From an uncultured Verrucomicrobiae bacterium (lineage in GTDB: Bacteria > Verrucomicrobiota > Verrucomicrobiia > Limisphaerales > AAA164-E04), in NCBI GenBank assembly GCA_943788245.1, contig CALSPN010000043.1:1-64000 (forward strand): 64,000 nt of DNA. The letters run 5' to 3'. The notes under the pieces were generated by a model that had not been told where the DNA came from, did not search any database, and saw nothing but the letters and a program-made list of their open reading frames with translations. The position numbers and the translations under genes were made by a program. Positions 1-10,632 of this stretch are shown here, one piece after another; within the stretch, counting starts at the first letter, position 1, and each line of letters starts with the position of its first letter.

Positions 1-1
1 C

Positions 2-1936
2 ACGCACACCTGGTTCGAAAAGGCCATCGACAGGTATCTTGCATCCCCTGCTTACGGCGAGCGCATGGCGTGGAATTGGCTCGACGCAGCAAGATATGCT
101 GACTCCAATGGTTATCAAGGAGATCGAGAAAGAACCATGTGGCCATGGCGTGACTGGGTTGTAGAATCTTTCAACGATAATCTACCCTGGGACACCTTTA
201 CCACCTGGCAATTGGCAGGCGATCTTCTGCCAGACGCAACTCATGAGCAAAAACTGGCGACCGGTTTTTGTCGCAATCACATGATCAATGGTGAAGGAGG
301 ACGCATCCCCGAGGAAAATCGTGTGGATTATGTCATGGACATGACCGAGACCATGGGCACTGTCTGGCTGGGAGCAACGCTCACTTGTGCCCGCTGCCAC
401 GATCACAAGTATGACCCCTATACTCGAAAAGAATATTATCAGTTGTTTGATTTTTTCAATCAAACCCCTGTCACAGGCGGAGGTGGCGACCCTCAGACAC
501 CCCCAATCCTTTCAACGCCTTCACCGGCTCAATCCATGGCCATTAATCAGGCAGAGATGGTCGTTCAAAGAACTCAATCTGAATTCTATCAATTCAAAGA
601 TAAGCACATGCAGGAATTGGAGGCATGGGAAGCCGAACGACTTAGCCAAATCAATGCGCTGATCAAGACCGAGAAAGAGGCTGAAAAAGAATCATTAAAG
701 GCACTCCAGCTGGCACTCAAAACCCCAGATGAAAAACGCACAGATAAGCAGAAGAAAACCGTGATGGATGCCTTCATTACTTCTGTTCCAGAACTTGCCA
801 ATGCCCGCGACCAATGGATCAAGGCAAAAGACCGACTAAACAAGATCAAACGCTCTATTCCAAAAGTAATGGTCATGGAGGAAATCAGTAAACGCCGCCA
901 AACTCCCATGCTCGAGCGCGGTCTTTACAATCAGAAAAGAGACACTGTTCTTGCAGCCGTCCCCGCTTCATTACCTCCTCTGGAAAATTTTCAAAGTCCT
1001 CCAAACAGATTGAATCTTGCGGAGTGGCTGATGCGAAGAGACCACCCTTTGACTGCACGCGTGACCGTAAACCGATTATGGCAGCAGTTCTTTGGCATGG
1101 GACTGGTCAAGACGCCGGAGGATTTTGGTGTCCAGGGTGAGTTCCCCAAACATCTGGAATTGCTGGATTGGCTATCCGCCGAATTCATGGATTCAGGTTG
1201 GGATGTGAAACAACTCATCAAGATCATCTTATCCAGTCAAACCTACCAACGCAGTTCAGTGGCAACTCCCAAGCTGATTGAAGCGGATCCAGAAAACCGT
1301 TTATATGCACGTGCTCCAAGATTCCGACTTCCATCATGGATGATTCGAGACCAAGCCCTGGCAGCAGCGGGCCTGCTGGATCCATCGCTGGGGGGGGCTC
1401 CAGTGAACGGTTACCAACCCGACGGGGTCTGGGAGGACGCAACTTTCGGAAACAAGAAATACAGTCAGGATCATGGAAAAAAGCTGTTTCGCCGCAGTTT
1501 ATACACTTTCTGGAGACGCATCATTGCACCAACCCTTTTATTTGACACCGCCTCGCGGCAAACCTGCAATGTGGACGCCAAACGCACCAACAGCCCCCTC
1601 CATGCCCTTGCCACACTCAATGACACGACGTTTGTTGAAGCTGCTCGTGGACTTTCAATTCAAGCAATGTCTGATAAGCTGCAAGACCATGAAATCCTAG
1701 AAAGAATCTATCTACTCACTCTGGCGCGCCCCCCCTCTGATCAGGAAAGGTCTATCTGGATACAAAGCGCAGATCGGGCACGCTCCTATTTTTCAAGTGA
1801 TAGAGAAGCTATCGATGCCTGGCTGAGCCACGGAGAATCCGACATACCTGCAGGTTTGAATCGTATGAAATTAGCCGCATGGACCACAGTGAGCCTGGGT
1901 ATCTTGAACATGGATGAAACTTTGACCCGAGAGTAG
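2..1936 (+). CDS. PSD1-type DUF1549/DUF1553 protein, 5' end outside window
   Basis: This is the C-terminal part of a large secreted-type protein of the PSD1 group (DUF1549 followed by DUF1553). The reading frame is already open at base 2, and the residues before the first ATG at 65 match the full-length paralogue at 38135-40564 (both have ASP..GER...[12 protein letters not shown]). ATG 65 is therefore not the real start and the N-terminal cytochrome-c-like domain lies upstream. A charged, probably coiled-coil stretch (roughly bases 560-900) separates the two domains, and the protein ends DETLTRE, as its paralogue ends DETITRE. The function of PSD1 proteins is unproven; family members sit beside DUF1501 proteins and often near polysaccharide or sulfatase genes. 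The DUF1501 partner starts 9 bp downstream. Confidence 0.9.
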   Translation, partial: THTWFEKAIDRYLASPAYGERMAWNWLDAARYADSNGYQGDRERTMWPWRDWVVESFNDNLPWDTFTTWQLAGDLLPDATHEQKLATGFCRNHMINGEGGRIPEENRVDYVMDMTETMGTVWLGATLTCARCHDHKYDPYTRKEYYQLFDFFNQTPVTGGGGDPQTPPILSTPSPAQSMAINQAEMVVQRTQSEFYQFKDKHMQELEAWEAERLSQINALIKTEKEAEKESLKALQLALKTPDEKRTDKQKKTVMDAFITSVPELANARDQWIKAKDRLNKIKRSIPKVMVMEEISKRRQTPMLERGLYNQKRDTVLAAVPASLPPLENFQSPPNRLNLAEWLMRRDHPLTARVTVNRLWQQFFGMGLVKTPEDFGVQGEFPKHLELLDWLSAEFMDSGWDVKQLIKIILSSQTYQRSSVATPKLIEADPENRLYARAPRFRLPSWMIRDQALAAAGLLDPSLGGAPVNGYQPDGVWEDATFGNKKYSQDHGKKLFRRSLYTFWRRIIAPTLLFDTASRQTCNVDAKRTNSPLHALATLNDTTFVEAARGLSIQAMSDKLQDHEILERIYLLTLARPPSDQERSIWIQSADRARSYFSSDREAIDAWLSHGESDIPAGLNRMKLAAWTTVSLGILNMDETLTRE

Positions 1937-1945
1937 AACCAACGC

Positions 1946-3440
1946 ATGAAACCCAATCCTGACTTTCACCCAATCCTGGATCCCAGATTACGGCTCAATC
2001 GCCGACATTTCTTTGGACGCAACGCCACGGGTATCGGAACAGCTGCTCTTGCTTCTCTGTTAAATCGTGAGGGGCTTCTGGGCTCCTCTCTCAAGACGAA
2101 CTCCACGGTGGGTATGCCCGGTTTGCCCGAACTTCCACACTATGCCTCCAAGGCAAAAAGGATCATATACCTCTTTCAGAATGGTGCTCCTACGCATGTT
2201 GACTTGTTTGATCATAAACCAGGCATCAAACCCATGCATGGAAAGCCGGTTCCAGAGTCTTATTTCAAAGGAAAACGATTCAGCACCATGACGGGAGATC
2301 CCAGCGGAAAGCTGATGCTTTCTCCGGTGGAACCCTTTCAACAGCGCGGACAGAGCGGTGCTTGGGTCAGTGATCTTCTCCCGCACACTGCGAAATATGG
2401 CAGATGACTTGTGCTTTGTAAAAAGCATGCACACAGACGCTGTCAATCACGCACCAGCCATTTCCTTTTTTCTGAGCGGAGCAGAAGTCCCTGGCCGCCC
2501 TACCTTGGGGGCCTGGATGACGTATGGCTTGGGAGTGGAGAGCGATAACTTACCTGGGTTTGTGGTCATGACCTCTGTCAGCAAAGGAACCACTTGTGGT
2601 CAGATTTTCTATGATTTTTACTGGGGGTCAGGATTCCTCCCATCGCGTTACCAGGGGGTAAAGTTTCGCGGTGGCGGCAGCCCCGTCCTCTATGTGGAAA
2701 ATCCCGAGGGAATGAATGCCATGTTGAAGCGAGGTTTACTTGATGATATTGGGAAAGTGAACCGCCTCAAGCATGAGCAAGCCCACGACCCTGAGATCGA
2801 GACTCGGATTGCTCAATATGAAATGGCCTACAGAATGCAAACGGGCGTACCTGAGCTCACTGACCTGAGTAAAGAACCGGACCATGTGCTGGATCTCTAT
2901 GGACCTCAAGTCAAAGAGCAAGGAACCTTTGCCTACAACTGCCTGATGGCCCGCCGGCTGATTGAGCGGGGCACTCGATATGTTCAGGTCATGCACGCAG
3001 GCTGGGATCAGCATAACAGTATCACAACTGAACTTTACACTCAGTGCAAAGATACCGATCAGCCCAGCGCAGGTTTGATCATGGACCTCAAACAACGAGG
3101 ATTATTGGATGACACGCTTGTGGTATGGGGGGGAGAATTTGGTAGAACCCCTTTCATTCAAGGGGATATCAATAACCGCCCAAGATGGGGGCGAGATCAT
3201 CATCCATATGCATTTACGGTTTGGATGGCTGGTGGAGGCATCAAACCCGGTATTTCTTATGGGGCATCCGATGAGTTGGCCATGAATGCAGTCGAAAAAC
3301 CAGTTCATGTCCATGATTTGCAAGCCACTCTCTTACATCAATTGGGCATCGATCACGAGCGGTTGACTTACAGGTTTCAAGGCAGGTATTATCGCCTGAC
3401 GGATGTTCATGGAAACATCGTTCATGATATTTTGGCGTGA
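1946..3440 (+). pseudogene. DUF1501 protein, broken by a one-base frameshift
   Basis: A Tat-exported DUF1501 protein is encoded in two frames. The first part (1946-2407) has a twin-arginine segment (NRRHFFGRNATG) and runs to LLPHTAK, where it leaves frame and stops. The second part resumes at MADDLCFVKSMHTD (base 2397) and continues to 3440. The intact paralogue at 40567-42039 aligns across the join, so one extra base within 2393-2398 explains the break. The conserved WGGEFGRTP motif and the C-terminal RFQGR.YRLTDVHG are present. DUF1501 is distantly related to the sulfatase/alkaline-phosphatase fold and has no established activity. The break may be a sequencing indel or a real lesion; everything else about the gene looks maintained. 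Confidence 0.88.
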
Positions 3441-3542
3441 GCAATAGCAGGTCGGGCTTATATGAAACCATATGGAATCCGTGCAGCACGATTCAAATTA
3501 CCTGCGGAAAAAACTGCTTCTCTCTATATCCAGCGGTCCAAT

Positions 3543-5621
3543 TCAAGTGGTATTGCGCTTGGTAGATTTCTTCAGCTGCACTGTTCGCCGTGATTTCTTT
3601 TTCTTTGTACGATAACTGACTTTGGTGGGAGTCGTTGAACTGGTAGCAGGAACTTCTATCCCCACACTTCGCTTCAATTCTCTTACTTGATCTCGCAATA
3701 AAGCCGCTTTTTCAAACTCAAGATTGACGGAGGCTTCTTGCATTTCAACTTCCAGCTCATTGATAGTTTCGGTCACATCTAGGTTTTCGGCCGTTTCGTT
3801 AAGAATTTGATTAGCCTGTTTCTTGCCTTGCATGCGGTATACCAAGCCGCCTTCCACCGCTCGGCTGACACTACGCGGAGTGATACCGTGTTTCTTATTG
3901 TATTCACATTGCTTCTCGCGGCGATATTGCGAAATGGCAAGGAATGCCTTAATACTGCGAGTCATGACATCGGCATAAAGATACACTTTACCATTGAGAT
4001 GCCGAGCCGCGCGACCAGCCGTCTGCACAAGACTAGTGGTTGAGCGCAAGTAGCCTTCTTTATCCGCATCAAGAATTGCGACCATGGAAACCTCAGGTAA
4101 ATCGAGCCCTTCCCTCAATAAATTAATCCCAACCAGTACATCAAATTCTCCCTGTCGCAATCCCCTCAGGATTTCTACACGCTCAATCGCATCTATCTCA
4201 CTGTGAAGATAGCGCACCTCAATACCAATTTCACTGAGGTAATCCGTCAATTCCTCAGCGGTTCTTTTGGTAAGTGTGGTTACCAGAACACGTTCTTTAA
4301 GTTCAACTCGCTTGCGTGCTTCTTCGATCAAGTCGTCGATTTGTCCCTTGAGCGGACGTACGATGATTTCTGGATCGATAAGGCCTGTTGGCCGAACAAT
4401 CTGCTCAATCACTTGATTCTTTGCCCATTCCAGTTCGCGTTGAGCCGGCGTGGCGCTTACATAGATGGTCTGCGCTTGATGTGACTGAAACTCATCGAAT
4501 CCAAGTGGCCTGTTATCCAAAGCACTTGGCAATCTGAAACCATGCTCCACGAGCACAGTTTTTCTTGAACGATCGCCAGCATACATCCCTCCCACCTGCG
4601 GAACCGTAGCGTGGGATTCATCGATAACCAAAAGGTAATCATCTGGAAAAAAGTCCAAAAGTGTATAAGGTTTTGACCCGGGAGGTCTCCCTGAAATATG
4701 GCGGGAATAATTTTCAATTCCTGAGCAGAACCCCATCTCCTCCATCATCTCCAAATCATATTCCGTTCGCATTTTAATGCGTTGAGCTTCCAGGAGCTTA
4801 CCTTCCTTTTCAAATTCAGCAATTCGATCGGATAACTCTTCCCGAATTGAAAGGATGGCTTTTTTCATTTTCGCTCGAGGAGTCACGAATTGTTTACTCG
4901 GGTAAAAAGTCACGTATTCAAGAGATTCGATGCGATTGCCCGTCAAAGGGTCGAATCGACTAATCTGATCTACCTCATCTCCAAAAAATTCCAGCCTAAT
5001 CCCTTCTTCAATATAAGCAGGTGTGATTTCAACCGTGTCACCCCTTACCCTGAATTTACCAGGAATAAGTGCGACATCATTACGTTCATATTGAAGATCA
5101 ACCAGACGATGAAGGAACTGATCCCTCGAGATCGATTCACCAACCTTTAAAGGAATCATCATCGCTTCGTAGTCTTCCTTGCTGCCCAATCCGTAAATAC
5201 AAGAAACACTTGCTACCACAATGACATCACGCCGCGATACCAAGGAACTGGTGGTTGATAGTCTAAGCCGTTCAATTTCGTCGTTGATACTTGAATCCTT
5301 CTCAATGAACGTATCGGTTTGAGGTAAATAGGCTTCCGGTTGGTAGTAATCAAAGTAACTTACGAAATACTCAACTGCATTCTTGGGAAAGAATGATTTA
5401 AATTCAGCATAAAGCTGGGCTGCCAATGTTTTATTGTGAGAGATAATCAGGGTCGGTCGCTGTATCGCATCAATAACATTGGCGATAGTGAATGTTTTCC
5501 CTGAACCAGTCACACCCAAAAGAACCTGATGCGCTTTAGAATCCTGAACTCCAAGAGTCAGTTGGCGTATCGCTTCGGGTTGATCTCCAGCAGGAGGAAA
5601 AGGTGCTTCCAGATGAAACAT
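3543..5621 (-). CDS. uvrB: Excinuclease ABC subunit B (UvrB)
   Basis: UvrB is the helicase-like damage-verifying subunit of nucleotide excision repair. It is loaded by UvrA and recruits UvrC. The 692-residue protein is full length. The Walker A motif GVTGSGKT is at residues 36-43, followed by the beta-hairpin region (YFVSYFDYYQPEAYLP), the DESH Walker B box, the ATP-site motifs of the second RecA-like domain (QTAGRAAR), and a C-terminal UVR motif (LEFEKAALLRDQ) that binds UvrC. A basic Lys/Arg/Thr-rich tail of about 30 residues follows. The start at 5621 gives the canonical N-terminus with the AGDQP motif. It converges on the DUF1501 gene and is transcribed away from the bioF-like gene. Confidence 0.98.
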   Translation of the reverse strand: MFHLEAPFPPAGDQPEAIRQLTLGVQDSKAHQVLLGVTGSGKTFTIANVIDAIQRPTLIISHNKTLAAQLYAEFKSFFPKNAVEYFVSYFDYYQPEAYLPQTDTFIEKDSSINDEIERLRLSTTSSLVSRRDVIVVASVSCIYGLGSKEDYEAMMIPLKVGESISRDQFLHRLVDLQYERNDVALIPGKFRVRGDTVEITPAYIEEGIRLEFFGDEVDQISRFDPLTGNRIESLEYVTFYPSKQFVTPRAKMKKAILSIREELSDRIAEFEKEGKLLEAQRIKMRTEYDLEMMEEMGFCSGIENYSRHISGRPPGSKPYTLLDFFPDDYLLVIDESHATVPQVGGMYAGDRSRKTVLVEHGFRLPSALDNRPLGFDEFQSHQAQTIYVSATPAQRELEWAKNQVIEQIVRPTGLIDPEIIVRPLKGQIDDLIEEARKRVELKERVLVTTLTKRTAEELTDYLSEIGIEVRYLHSEIDAIERVEILRGLRQGEFDVLVGINLLREGLDLPEVSMVAILDADKEGYLRSTTSLVQTAGRAARHLNGKVYLYADVMTRSIKAFLAISQYRREKQCEYNKKHGITPRSVSRAVEGGLVYRMQGKKQANQILNETAENLDVTETINELEVEMQEASVNLEFEKAALLRDQVRELKRSVGIEVPATSSTTPTKVSYRTKKKKSRRTVQLKKSTKRNTT

Positions 5622-5912
5622 GCTGCCAAGCTAGGTCACCAAACTTGGATCGTCAACAAGAGCTCACTCGGTAAAAGATAATCATGACATGTATTGTATC
5701 CGAAGGTGGAAAAATGATCTTTACAGTTTGTTCTGTCTGGGATTTCAGTACGATGATGTCAACCATCCCCATTAGGCAGCACTTACATTATGGAATACCT
5801 CTGATCTCAAACAATGATCCGTGAAAAAAACATGAAATCCCCATGGCTTGCCCCACTGATTTTCTGATCTGTGATTCGAAGGATTTGGTTGTTATGATTT
5901 GCGGGGAGTCAG

Positions 5913-7064
5913 ATGAAAAGACCAACACCAGAAACAATCGATGAACGACATGTTGCCCTTGAAGGCAAAAAACTGCTGTATTTCGGAGGGTGCGATTATT
6001 TGAGGCTTAGTCATAAAGCTGAAATTCGATTATCTGCGGTTGAATCATTGAGGAATGAACCCAGTTTATCATCCAGTGCGTCCAGAACCACAACCGGTGA
6101 CCGCTCCATTTACCTCCAACTTGAAAAGCAATTGACAGCATTCAGCGGAACGGAGGACACCCTACTTACAGGGGCAGGTTATTTAGCAAATCTTTCGCTG
6201 AGTTCTTATCTGAGTAAGGCCGCTGATGGACTATTGATCGATGAACAGTGCCATCCGAGTCTGAGGGACGCAGCAAAATTATCGGGGCTCCCTGTTCGGA
6301 ATTACCGACATTGCGATGTAAAGTCAGCCGCAGAGATTTCATCTGGATTACCTGATAACCAACATTGGTTCCTGCTCAGTGAAAGTATGTTTGGTCTGGA
6401 TGGAAGCATCATGCCCTTGAATGCATTCCGGAAGATGTTGCCAGCTGCAGTTTCCTTTATCATCGACGACGCACATGGTTTCGGTGTGCTTGGAGATAAT
6501 TTCTGGAACGAGGGAGATACATCATCCAGAGATGCGAGAACCGTCATTAAAACGCTTTCTTTGGCCAAAACAGTTGGATGCCACGGAGGCGCCATTGCGG
6601 GACCCCTGAAAGTTACAAATAGCATTCGCAATCAAGGAGCAACCTGGGCTGGGCATACACCGTTCCCCATGCACTTGGCGCATGCAGCCATCAAAAGCAT
6701 TGAATGGTTGTCTACAAGGCCAGAGCTAGGTTCGCAACTGAGTCATCGTATCGATTTGATGTCAAACATACTTTCAAGTTTGGGGCTCCTGAAAAAGGCA
6801 GGTTTGATGTCACCTGTTTTCAGTTTCAGACTTGGGGAAACTCTGACTGAGGAATCAATCCAGGCATTGAGGGACATGGTCATGGACTCGGGAATCTACC
6901 CCTCCTTCATTCGATATCCAGGAGGTCTGAACAACTTAATTTTCCGGGTTGCAATCAGTTCAAGTCATCAAAAGGGTGACCTTCAAAAACTTGGGAAAAC
7001 ACTGTTGCAATTGAGCCAATCTTTTGGGTGTGAACAATTCTTGCTCAGTGATCAGATGAGCTGA
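5913..7064 (+). CDS. BioF-like alpha-oxoamine synthase (PLP enzyme)
   Basis: The 383-residue protein belongs to the alpha-oxoamine synthase group of fold-type I PLP enzymes (8-amino-7-oxononanoate synthase, 2-amino-3-ketobutyrate CoA ligase and similar). Visible landmarks are the N-terminal YFGGCDYL motif (N-YLGL in relatives), the PLP-ring Asp-x-His (D186-A-H188, in DDAHGFGVLG), and the Schiff-base lysine K219 in SLAKTVGCHGG, which aligns with the usual TLSKA.G..GG. The family condenses an acyl-CoA or acyl-ACP with an amino acid and releases CO2. 7-Keto-8-aminopelargonate synthesis is likely because bioD occurs in the same window at 61268, but no biotin gene is adjacent, so other oxoamine products remain possible. 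Its 3' end overlaps the convergent membrane-protein gene by 20 bp. Confidence 0.8.
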   Translation: MKRPTPETIDERHVALEGKKLLYFGGCDYLRLSHKAEIRLSAVESLRNEPSLSSSASRTTTGDRSIYLQLEKQLTAFSGTEDTLLTGAGYLANLSLSSYLSKAADGLLIDEQCHPSLRDAAKLSGLPVRNYRHCDVKSAAEISSGLPDNQHWFLLSESMFGLDGSIMPLNAFRKMLPAAVSFIIDDAHGFGVLGDNFWNEGDTSSRDARTVIKTLSLAKTVGCHGGAIAGPLKVTNSIRNQGATWAGHTPFPMHLAHAAIKSIEWLSTRPELGSQLSHRIDLMSNILSSLGLLKKAGLMSPVFSFRLGETLTEESIQALRDMVMDSGIYPSFIRYPGGLNNLIFRVAISSSHQKGDLQKLGKTLLQLSQSFGCEQFLLSDQMS

Positions 7065-7902
7065 ATGGGTTTCGTGGTTTGCGTTCCATGGAAGTTGGCT
7101 TTGTAATATCAACAGGGTTGGGGCCAACCTGTTTCGATTTTGCAAGGTCTTGAGCAGAGAGTGAGGAGATTTCTAGATGACGCGCAGACAAAACAACAAT
7201 CATCCACCCCATTGGAAAATGAATAGCATTCGCAACCAGAAATTCCTGAAGATTGAGCTGCTCCAGACCATGCAGCATGACGGCAACTATCATGAAAAGC
7301 GCCGGAGGCATCAGGGATAACAGATTTAACCGAAAAACAATCCCGAAAGTAGGTCGCCTTCCGGAAAGGTAAGCAAGAATGAAAACAGGCGTTGTATAGA
7401 TGAGAGCCAATACCCTCCATAAGAGAGAGAACCCAATCCAAAAGAAGGTAAAGGCGCCTAAATACAAAAAGAAGCTACGTGAAAGCCACCATGGATGCAC
7501 TTGCTCAGAGTCCAATTCGATGATGTATCCAGCTGGATAGGGCAGTCGAAGATAACCAAAAAGAGATCCAATACGAACACCCGAAGTATCCAGTATGACG
7601 CGTAAATCAGAGGTAGAGGAGATTTCTTTCTGAGTATCGGTCCTTATCGAAATCGAAAGAAAATGATTGCTCGCCAGATTTTTACTGACTGGAGCATTCG
7701 TCGAAAGAACCTGTTTTTCGATGATGGATCCTGCCGGGAACTGCATGATAGCAGTTTCCCAAACGGGCAACCAATTGATCCAAACGAACCATCCAACCAC
7801 ACCTGCAGCGACAAAGCCTATCAACAGGGTGTTGATGAACACGCCTGTTTTTAGACGAACAGCCCAATCAGCAATTCCCCGAAATGTAAAAGGAAGACTC
7901 AT
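7045..7902 (-). CDS. Integral membrane protein of unknown function
   Basis: I do not recognise a family with certainty. The 285-residue protein has one N-terminal transmembrane segment (about residues 23-45), an extracytoplasmic region of roughly 90 residues (about 50-145), then three or four hydrophobic segments (about 145-245, including FLYLGAFTFFWIGFSLLW and LFMIVAVML), and a polar tail rich in Ser, Lys and Pro. The layout resembles DUF1189-type membrane proteins, but I see no diagnostic motif. It is the last gene of the minus-strand run that begins with the SH3-domain gene at 10632, and it overlaps the end of the convergent bioF-like gene by 20 bp. Confidence 0.75.
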   Translation of the reverse strand: MSLPFTFRGIADWAVRLKTGVFINTLLIGFVAAGVVGWFVWINWLPVWETAIMQFPAGSIIEKQVLSTNAPVSKNLASNHFLSISIRTDTQKEISSTSDLRVILDTSGVRIGSLFGYLRLPYPAGYIIELDSEQVHPWWLSRSFFLYLGAFTFFWIGFSLLWRVLALIYTTPVFILAYLSGRRPTFGIVFRLNLLSLMPPALFMIVAVMLHGLEQLNLQEFLVANAIHFPMGWMIVVLSARHLEISSLSAQDLAKSKQVGPNPVDITKPTSMERKPRNPFSSSDH

Positions 7903-7943
7903 GCAGACAGGGTATCAGGGCCACATTCGTGTCCTGACAATAT

Positions 7944-8402
7944 TCAGGCTTGTGGTGGCTGATTCTGTGCAGGAGGTTGCTGTTCCCCTCCTCCGGGTTG
8001 CTTCTGCTGAGGAGCGAGGACCACGTTGAGGGGATAACGAAGTTTCATTACTTCATCCACCAGAACTTCGATGAAGTGAATACCAGCCTCTTTGAACTCA
8101 ACCTGCCCGAACAAGGAAACGTTCGTCGCATGAGTATTCACGTCTTTCAGCGCGAACTTGACAGCACTCTTGCGAACGAGAGTGGTCTGGTCGGGAGAGA
8201 GAAGTCGCACCTCTTCGTTAAATTGCCCAAAACCCGCCGTCCAGCGATTAAAAACGCACAACTTAAGGGCAGTTACGGGCAGGCGGGGAACTCGCACCAG
8301 CCCAATGACACCGATGAGGATAAAGTTTCCGTTGGATTCCTGTTTAACGTCTTCACAAAGAAGTGAAGTCTGCAAATCCGGTAATATTCTTGATGGTTCC
8401 AT
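7944..8402 (-). CDS. Small conserved hypothetical protein (DUF6941-like)
   Basis: The 152-residue soluble protein begins LPDLQTSLLCEDVKQESNG and continues with a compact, beta-rich region (FILIGVIGLVRVP, LSPDQTTLV, VEFKEAGIHFIEVLVD) resembling a lipid- or ligand-binding sandwich. It ends in a low-complexity Gln/Pro/Gly tail of about 20 residues. The start pattern and the 'F.E.G.H...V..D' strand are reminiscent of the DUF6941 family, but I could not confirm this without a profile search. It lies 41 bp upstream of the membrane-protein gene and 111 bp downstream of folD on the same strand. No function can be assigned. Confidence 0.7.
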   Translation of the reverse strand: MEPSRILPDLQTSLLCEDVKQESNGNFILIGVIGLVRVPRLPVTALKLCVFNRWTAGFGQFNEEVRLLSPDQTTLVRKSAVKFALKDVNTHATNVSLFGQVEFKEAGIHFIEVLVDEVMKLRYPLNVVLAPQQKQPGGGEQQPPAQNQPPQA

Positions 8403-8513
8403 AGTATAAAAAAATTTTGAATCAGTCTGAGTGCTTGGCAGTCAGCGCAGGTTGGTAAGTCTGAAGGATTCAACAAGTAATAAGAAGCAATTCCTTGCAC
8501 AAAATTCAATTGG

Positions 8514-9408
8514 TTACCCATTCATGACGGGTTGTTCAGCTGCTTGAACCGTATTCTTCAGCAACATAGCAATCGTCATTGGACCGACCCCACCTGGATT
8601 GGGAGTGATCGCTTTAGCAATGGGCTGGATAGCGTCGAAATCGACATCTCCTACCAATCGTTGTACCAGACTTGGTGGTCGAGTCAGGTATGCGATTGAC
8701 TCCAACATCCATGATCACAACACCTTTTTTGACCATGTCAGCCTTTAGGAATTGAGGCATTCCTATTGCTGCCACAATGATGTCGGCACGTCGACAGTGC
8801 TCTGCGATGTTTCGAGTTCTGGAATGGCAAACAGTTACAGTGGCATTGGCTGTTTTGGCTTTTTGGATGAGGATGGCTGCCATGGGTTTCCCAACGATGT
8901 TGCCACGTCCGAGCACGACAACTTCTGCACCTTCCATCGAAATGTCGGAACGAATCAAAAGTTCGTGAACACCCGCAGGCGTGCAGGGCATGAACCCACC
9001 GGACTGGTTGAGCATGAGCTTTCCTACATTCACCGGATGAAATCCATCTACGTCTTTGGACGGTGAAACTGCGGAGTAAATAATCGTTTCATCGATATGG
9101 CGGGGCAACGGAGCTTGGACCAAAATACCGTGAACGGATGGATCTGCGTTGTGCTGGGAAATAATTTCGAGCAGTTGATCCTGTGTGGTTTGCTCACCAA
9201 GCACCAGTGTCTGAGAGTCAATCCCAAGCTCCTTGCTCTTTTTTTCTTTCATGCCCACGTAGACGCGCGAGGCAGGATCTTCTCCAATACGTATGAAAAT
9301 CAATCTGGGGATCACACCTCTTTCCTTGAGCAAGCTGACTCGGGCAGATGTTTCATCATGTATGGTCGCTGCTATTCGACGACCGTTGATTAAATTATCC
9401 ATTGCCAT
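8514..9408 (-). pseudogene. folD: Bifunctional methylene-THF dehydrogenase/cyclohydrolase FolD, frameshifted near C-terminus
   Basis: FolD interconverts 5,10-methylene-, methenyl- and 10-formyl-tetrahydrofolate in the cytoplasm. The N-terminal catalytic region shows the substrate Tyr and Lys (RVYVGMKEKKSKELGI), the FolD signature VHGILVQAPLP, DVDGFHPVN, and the NAD(P)-binding VLGRGNIVGKP. The frame is lost after [15 protein letters not shown], at about 8659-8667, and the rest (RLVGDVDFD...[16 protein letters not shown]) continues in the next frame to 8514. The repaired length of about 297 residues is normal. One extra base explains the break. FolD is usually essential or nearly so, so a sequencing indel is more likely than loss. 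It starts 3 nt after the upstream SH3-protein stop, indicating one transcript. Confidence 0.92.
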
Positions 9409-9411
9409 CAG

Positions 9412-10632
9412 TTAATCTGCGATTTTGAGCTCTTCAATCTCAATCACAGGAATCTTGGGCCAACGAAGGTCAACAGACTCCTGTCCAGTCACTCGAATAC
9501 GATACCCTTCATAGGGTTTTAGATCGGTTCGGCTCGGAGCGGTGTTCAGGTGTAATCTGCCAGTGTAAAGGTAATTCATGGTCTTGTGTGTCAATGGATC
9601 CTCCAAGCGGTGATAAGTGGGTGATTGGATGCTTCTGCTGCGACGCACAATTCCCTCTCTTGTGACAATTCTTCTCAATGCATCCAGTGCATCTGATGGG
9701 TTTTCGGCAACGATTATTTCAGATGGCAAGCGCACTTGCGCATCAGATCCGCTGGGCGGTTCAATCGATTCAAGGGGCTTCAACCCCGAGTCTTCAAGAA
9801 CTGCCTGTTCATTGGTGTTTTCGAGATTCTCGGACAATGAAGGATCATTATCAAGATCGTCGATTGGTTTTGTAATGACTTCTGGCTGGATCTTCTCTAC
9901 GGGATTCGCCTCTGAAGGAATTTCCGTTTGAACAGGAGTTGGAGGCGTGTTTTGTTCTACGGGCTGAACGATGCGTGATTCATCGTTGTCAGGTTGGTTT
10001 CCTTCAACAGTGCTTTTCAACACCCTGTTTTCACCAGAGTTGGGATTATCCACGATGAGCAGAGGAATTTCTTCATTGATTTCCTCACTGACTGTTTCCA
10101 CTTCAACAGGTGCTGTCAGTTCCGGTTCAAGGGCAGGCGGCTGTTGTGTTTCCGAAATCAGATCAATGAAACTGGTAGCCACATAAGCAAAAGAACTTGC
10201 TGGAGGCTTGATGGAAATCCAGCCTCCAGATTCTTTGATGCGTTCAACCTTATCACCACGATTCAGCCTGGCCACAACCGTGTAAGACTCACTCGGACCA
10301 GCCCGGACATTCAATCGACTCGCAGTAACCGTCTGACCAGTAGGATCAACATAATCGCCAGCCACCCATAGCACCGCACCTTCGGGTATACCAATGCGAT
10401 ACCACTCCCGTGGATTACCGGGGATAGGCTTGTCATGAAGAATGGTTTCGAGCACCTGAACATTGTCACCTGTATTTACCTGAGAGACGACCTCACTGAG
10501 GATGTTGGGCTGCGTGCGCACATTAACGCGCTCGGCCTTCACTAGACCCGATTGAACTGCCCCATTGGCAGTGGGCAAGGCTATGGCAAAAACCGAAAAA
10601 ACGGTAAGGATACATGCAAACTGTTTCATCAT
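9412..10632 (-). CDS. Secreted SH3b-domain protein
   Basis: The protein has a signal peptide (MMKQFACILTVFSVFAIALPTANG) followed by two bacterial SH3 domains: about residues 25-90 (RVNVRTQPNILSEVV) and 95-150 (RLNVRAGPSESYTVVARL). A long acidic, Pro/Glu-rich linker follows, then a C-terminal region of about 100 residues with YEGYRIRVTGQE. SH3b domains usually bind cell-wall peptides or glycans; a periplasmic peptidoglycan-associated role is an inference. I place the start at the tandem ATGs at 10629/10632 because the signal peptide begins there; residues further upstream would spoil it. It is the first gene of a run with folD 3 nt downstream. Confidence 0.8.
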   Translation of the reverse strand: MMKQFACILTVFSVFAIALPTANGAVQSGLVKAERVNVRTQPNILSEVVSQVNTGDNVQVLETILHDKPIPGNPREWYRIGIPEGAVLWVAGDYVDPTGQTVTASRLNVRAGPSESYTVVARLNRGDKVERIKESGGWISIKPPASSFAYVATSFIDLISETQQPPALEPELTAPVEVETVSEEINEEIPLLIVDNPNSGENRVLKSTVEGNQPDNDESRIVQPVEQNTPPTPVQTEIPSEANPVEKIQPEVITKPIDDLDNDPSLSENLENTNEQAVLEDSGLKPLESIEPPSGSDAQVRLPSEIIVAENPSDALDALRRIVTREGIVRRSRSIQSPTYHRLEDPLTHKTMNYLYTGRLHLNTAPSRTDLKPYEGYRIRVTGQESVDLRWPKIPVIEIEELKIAD

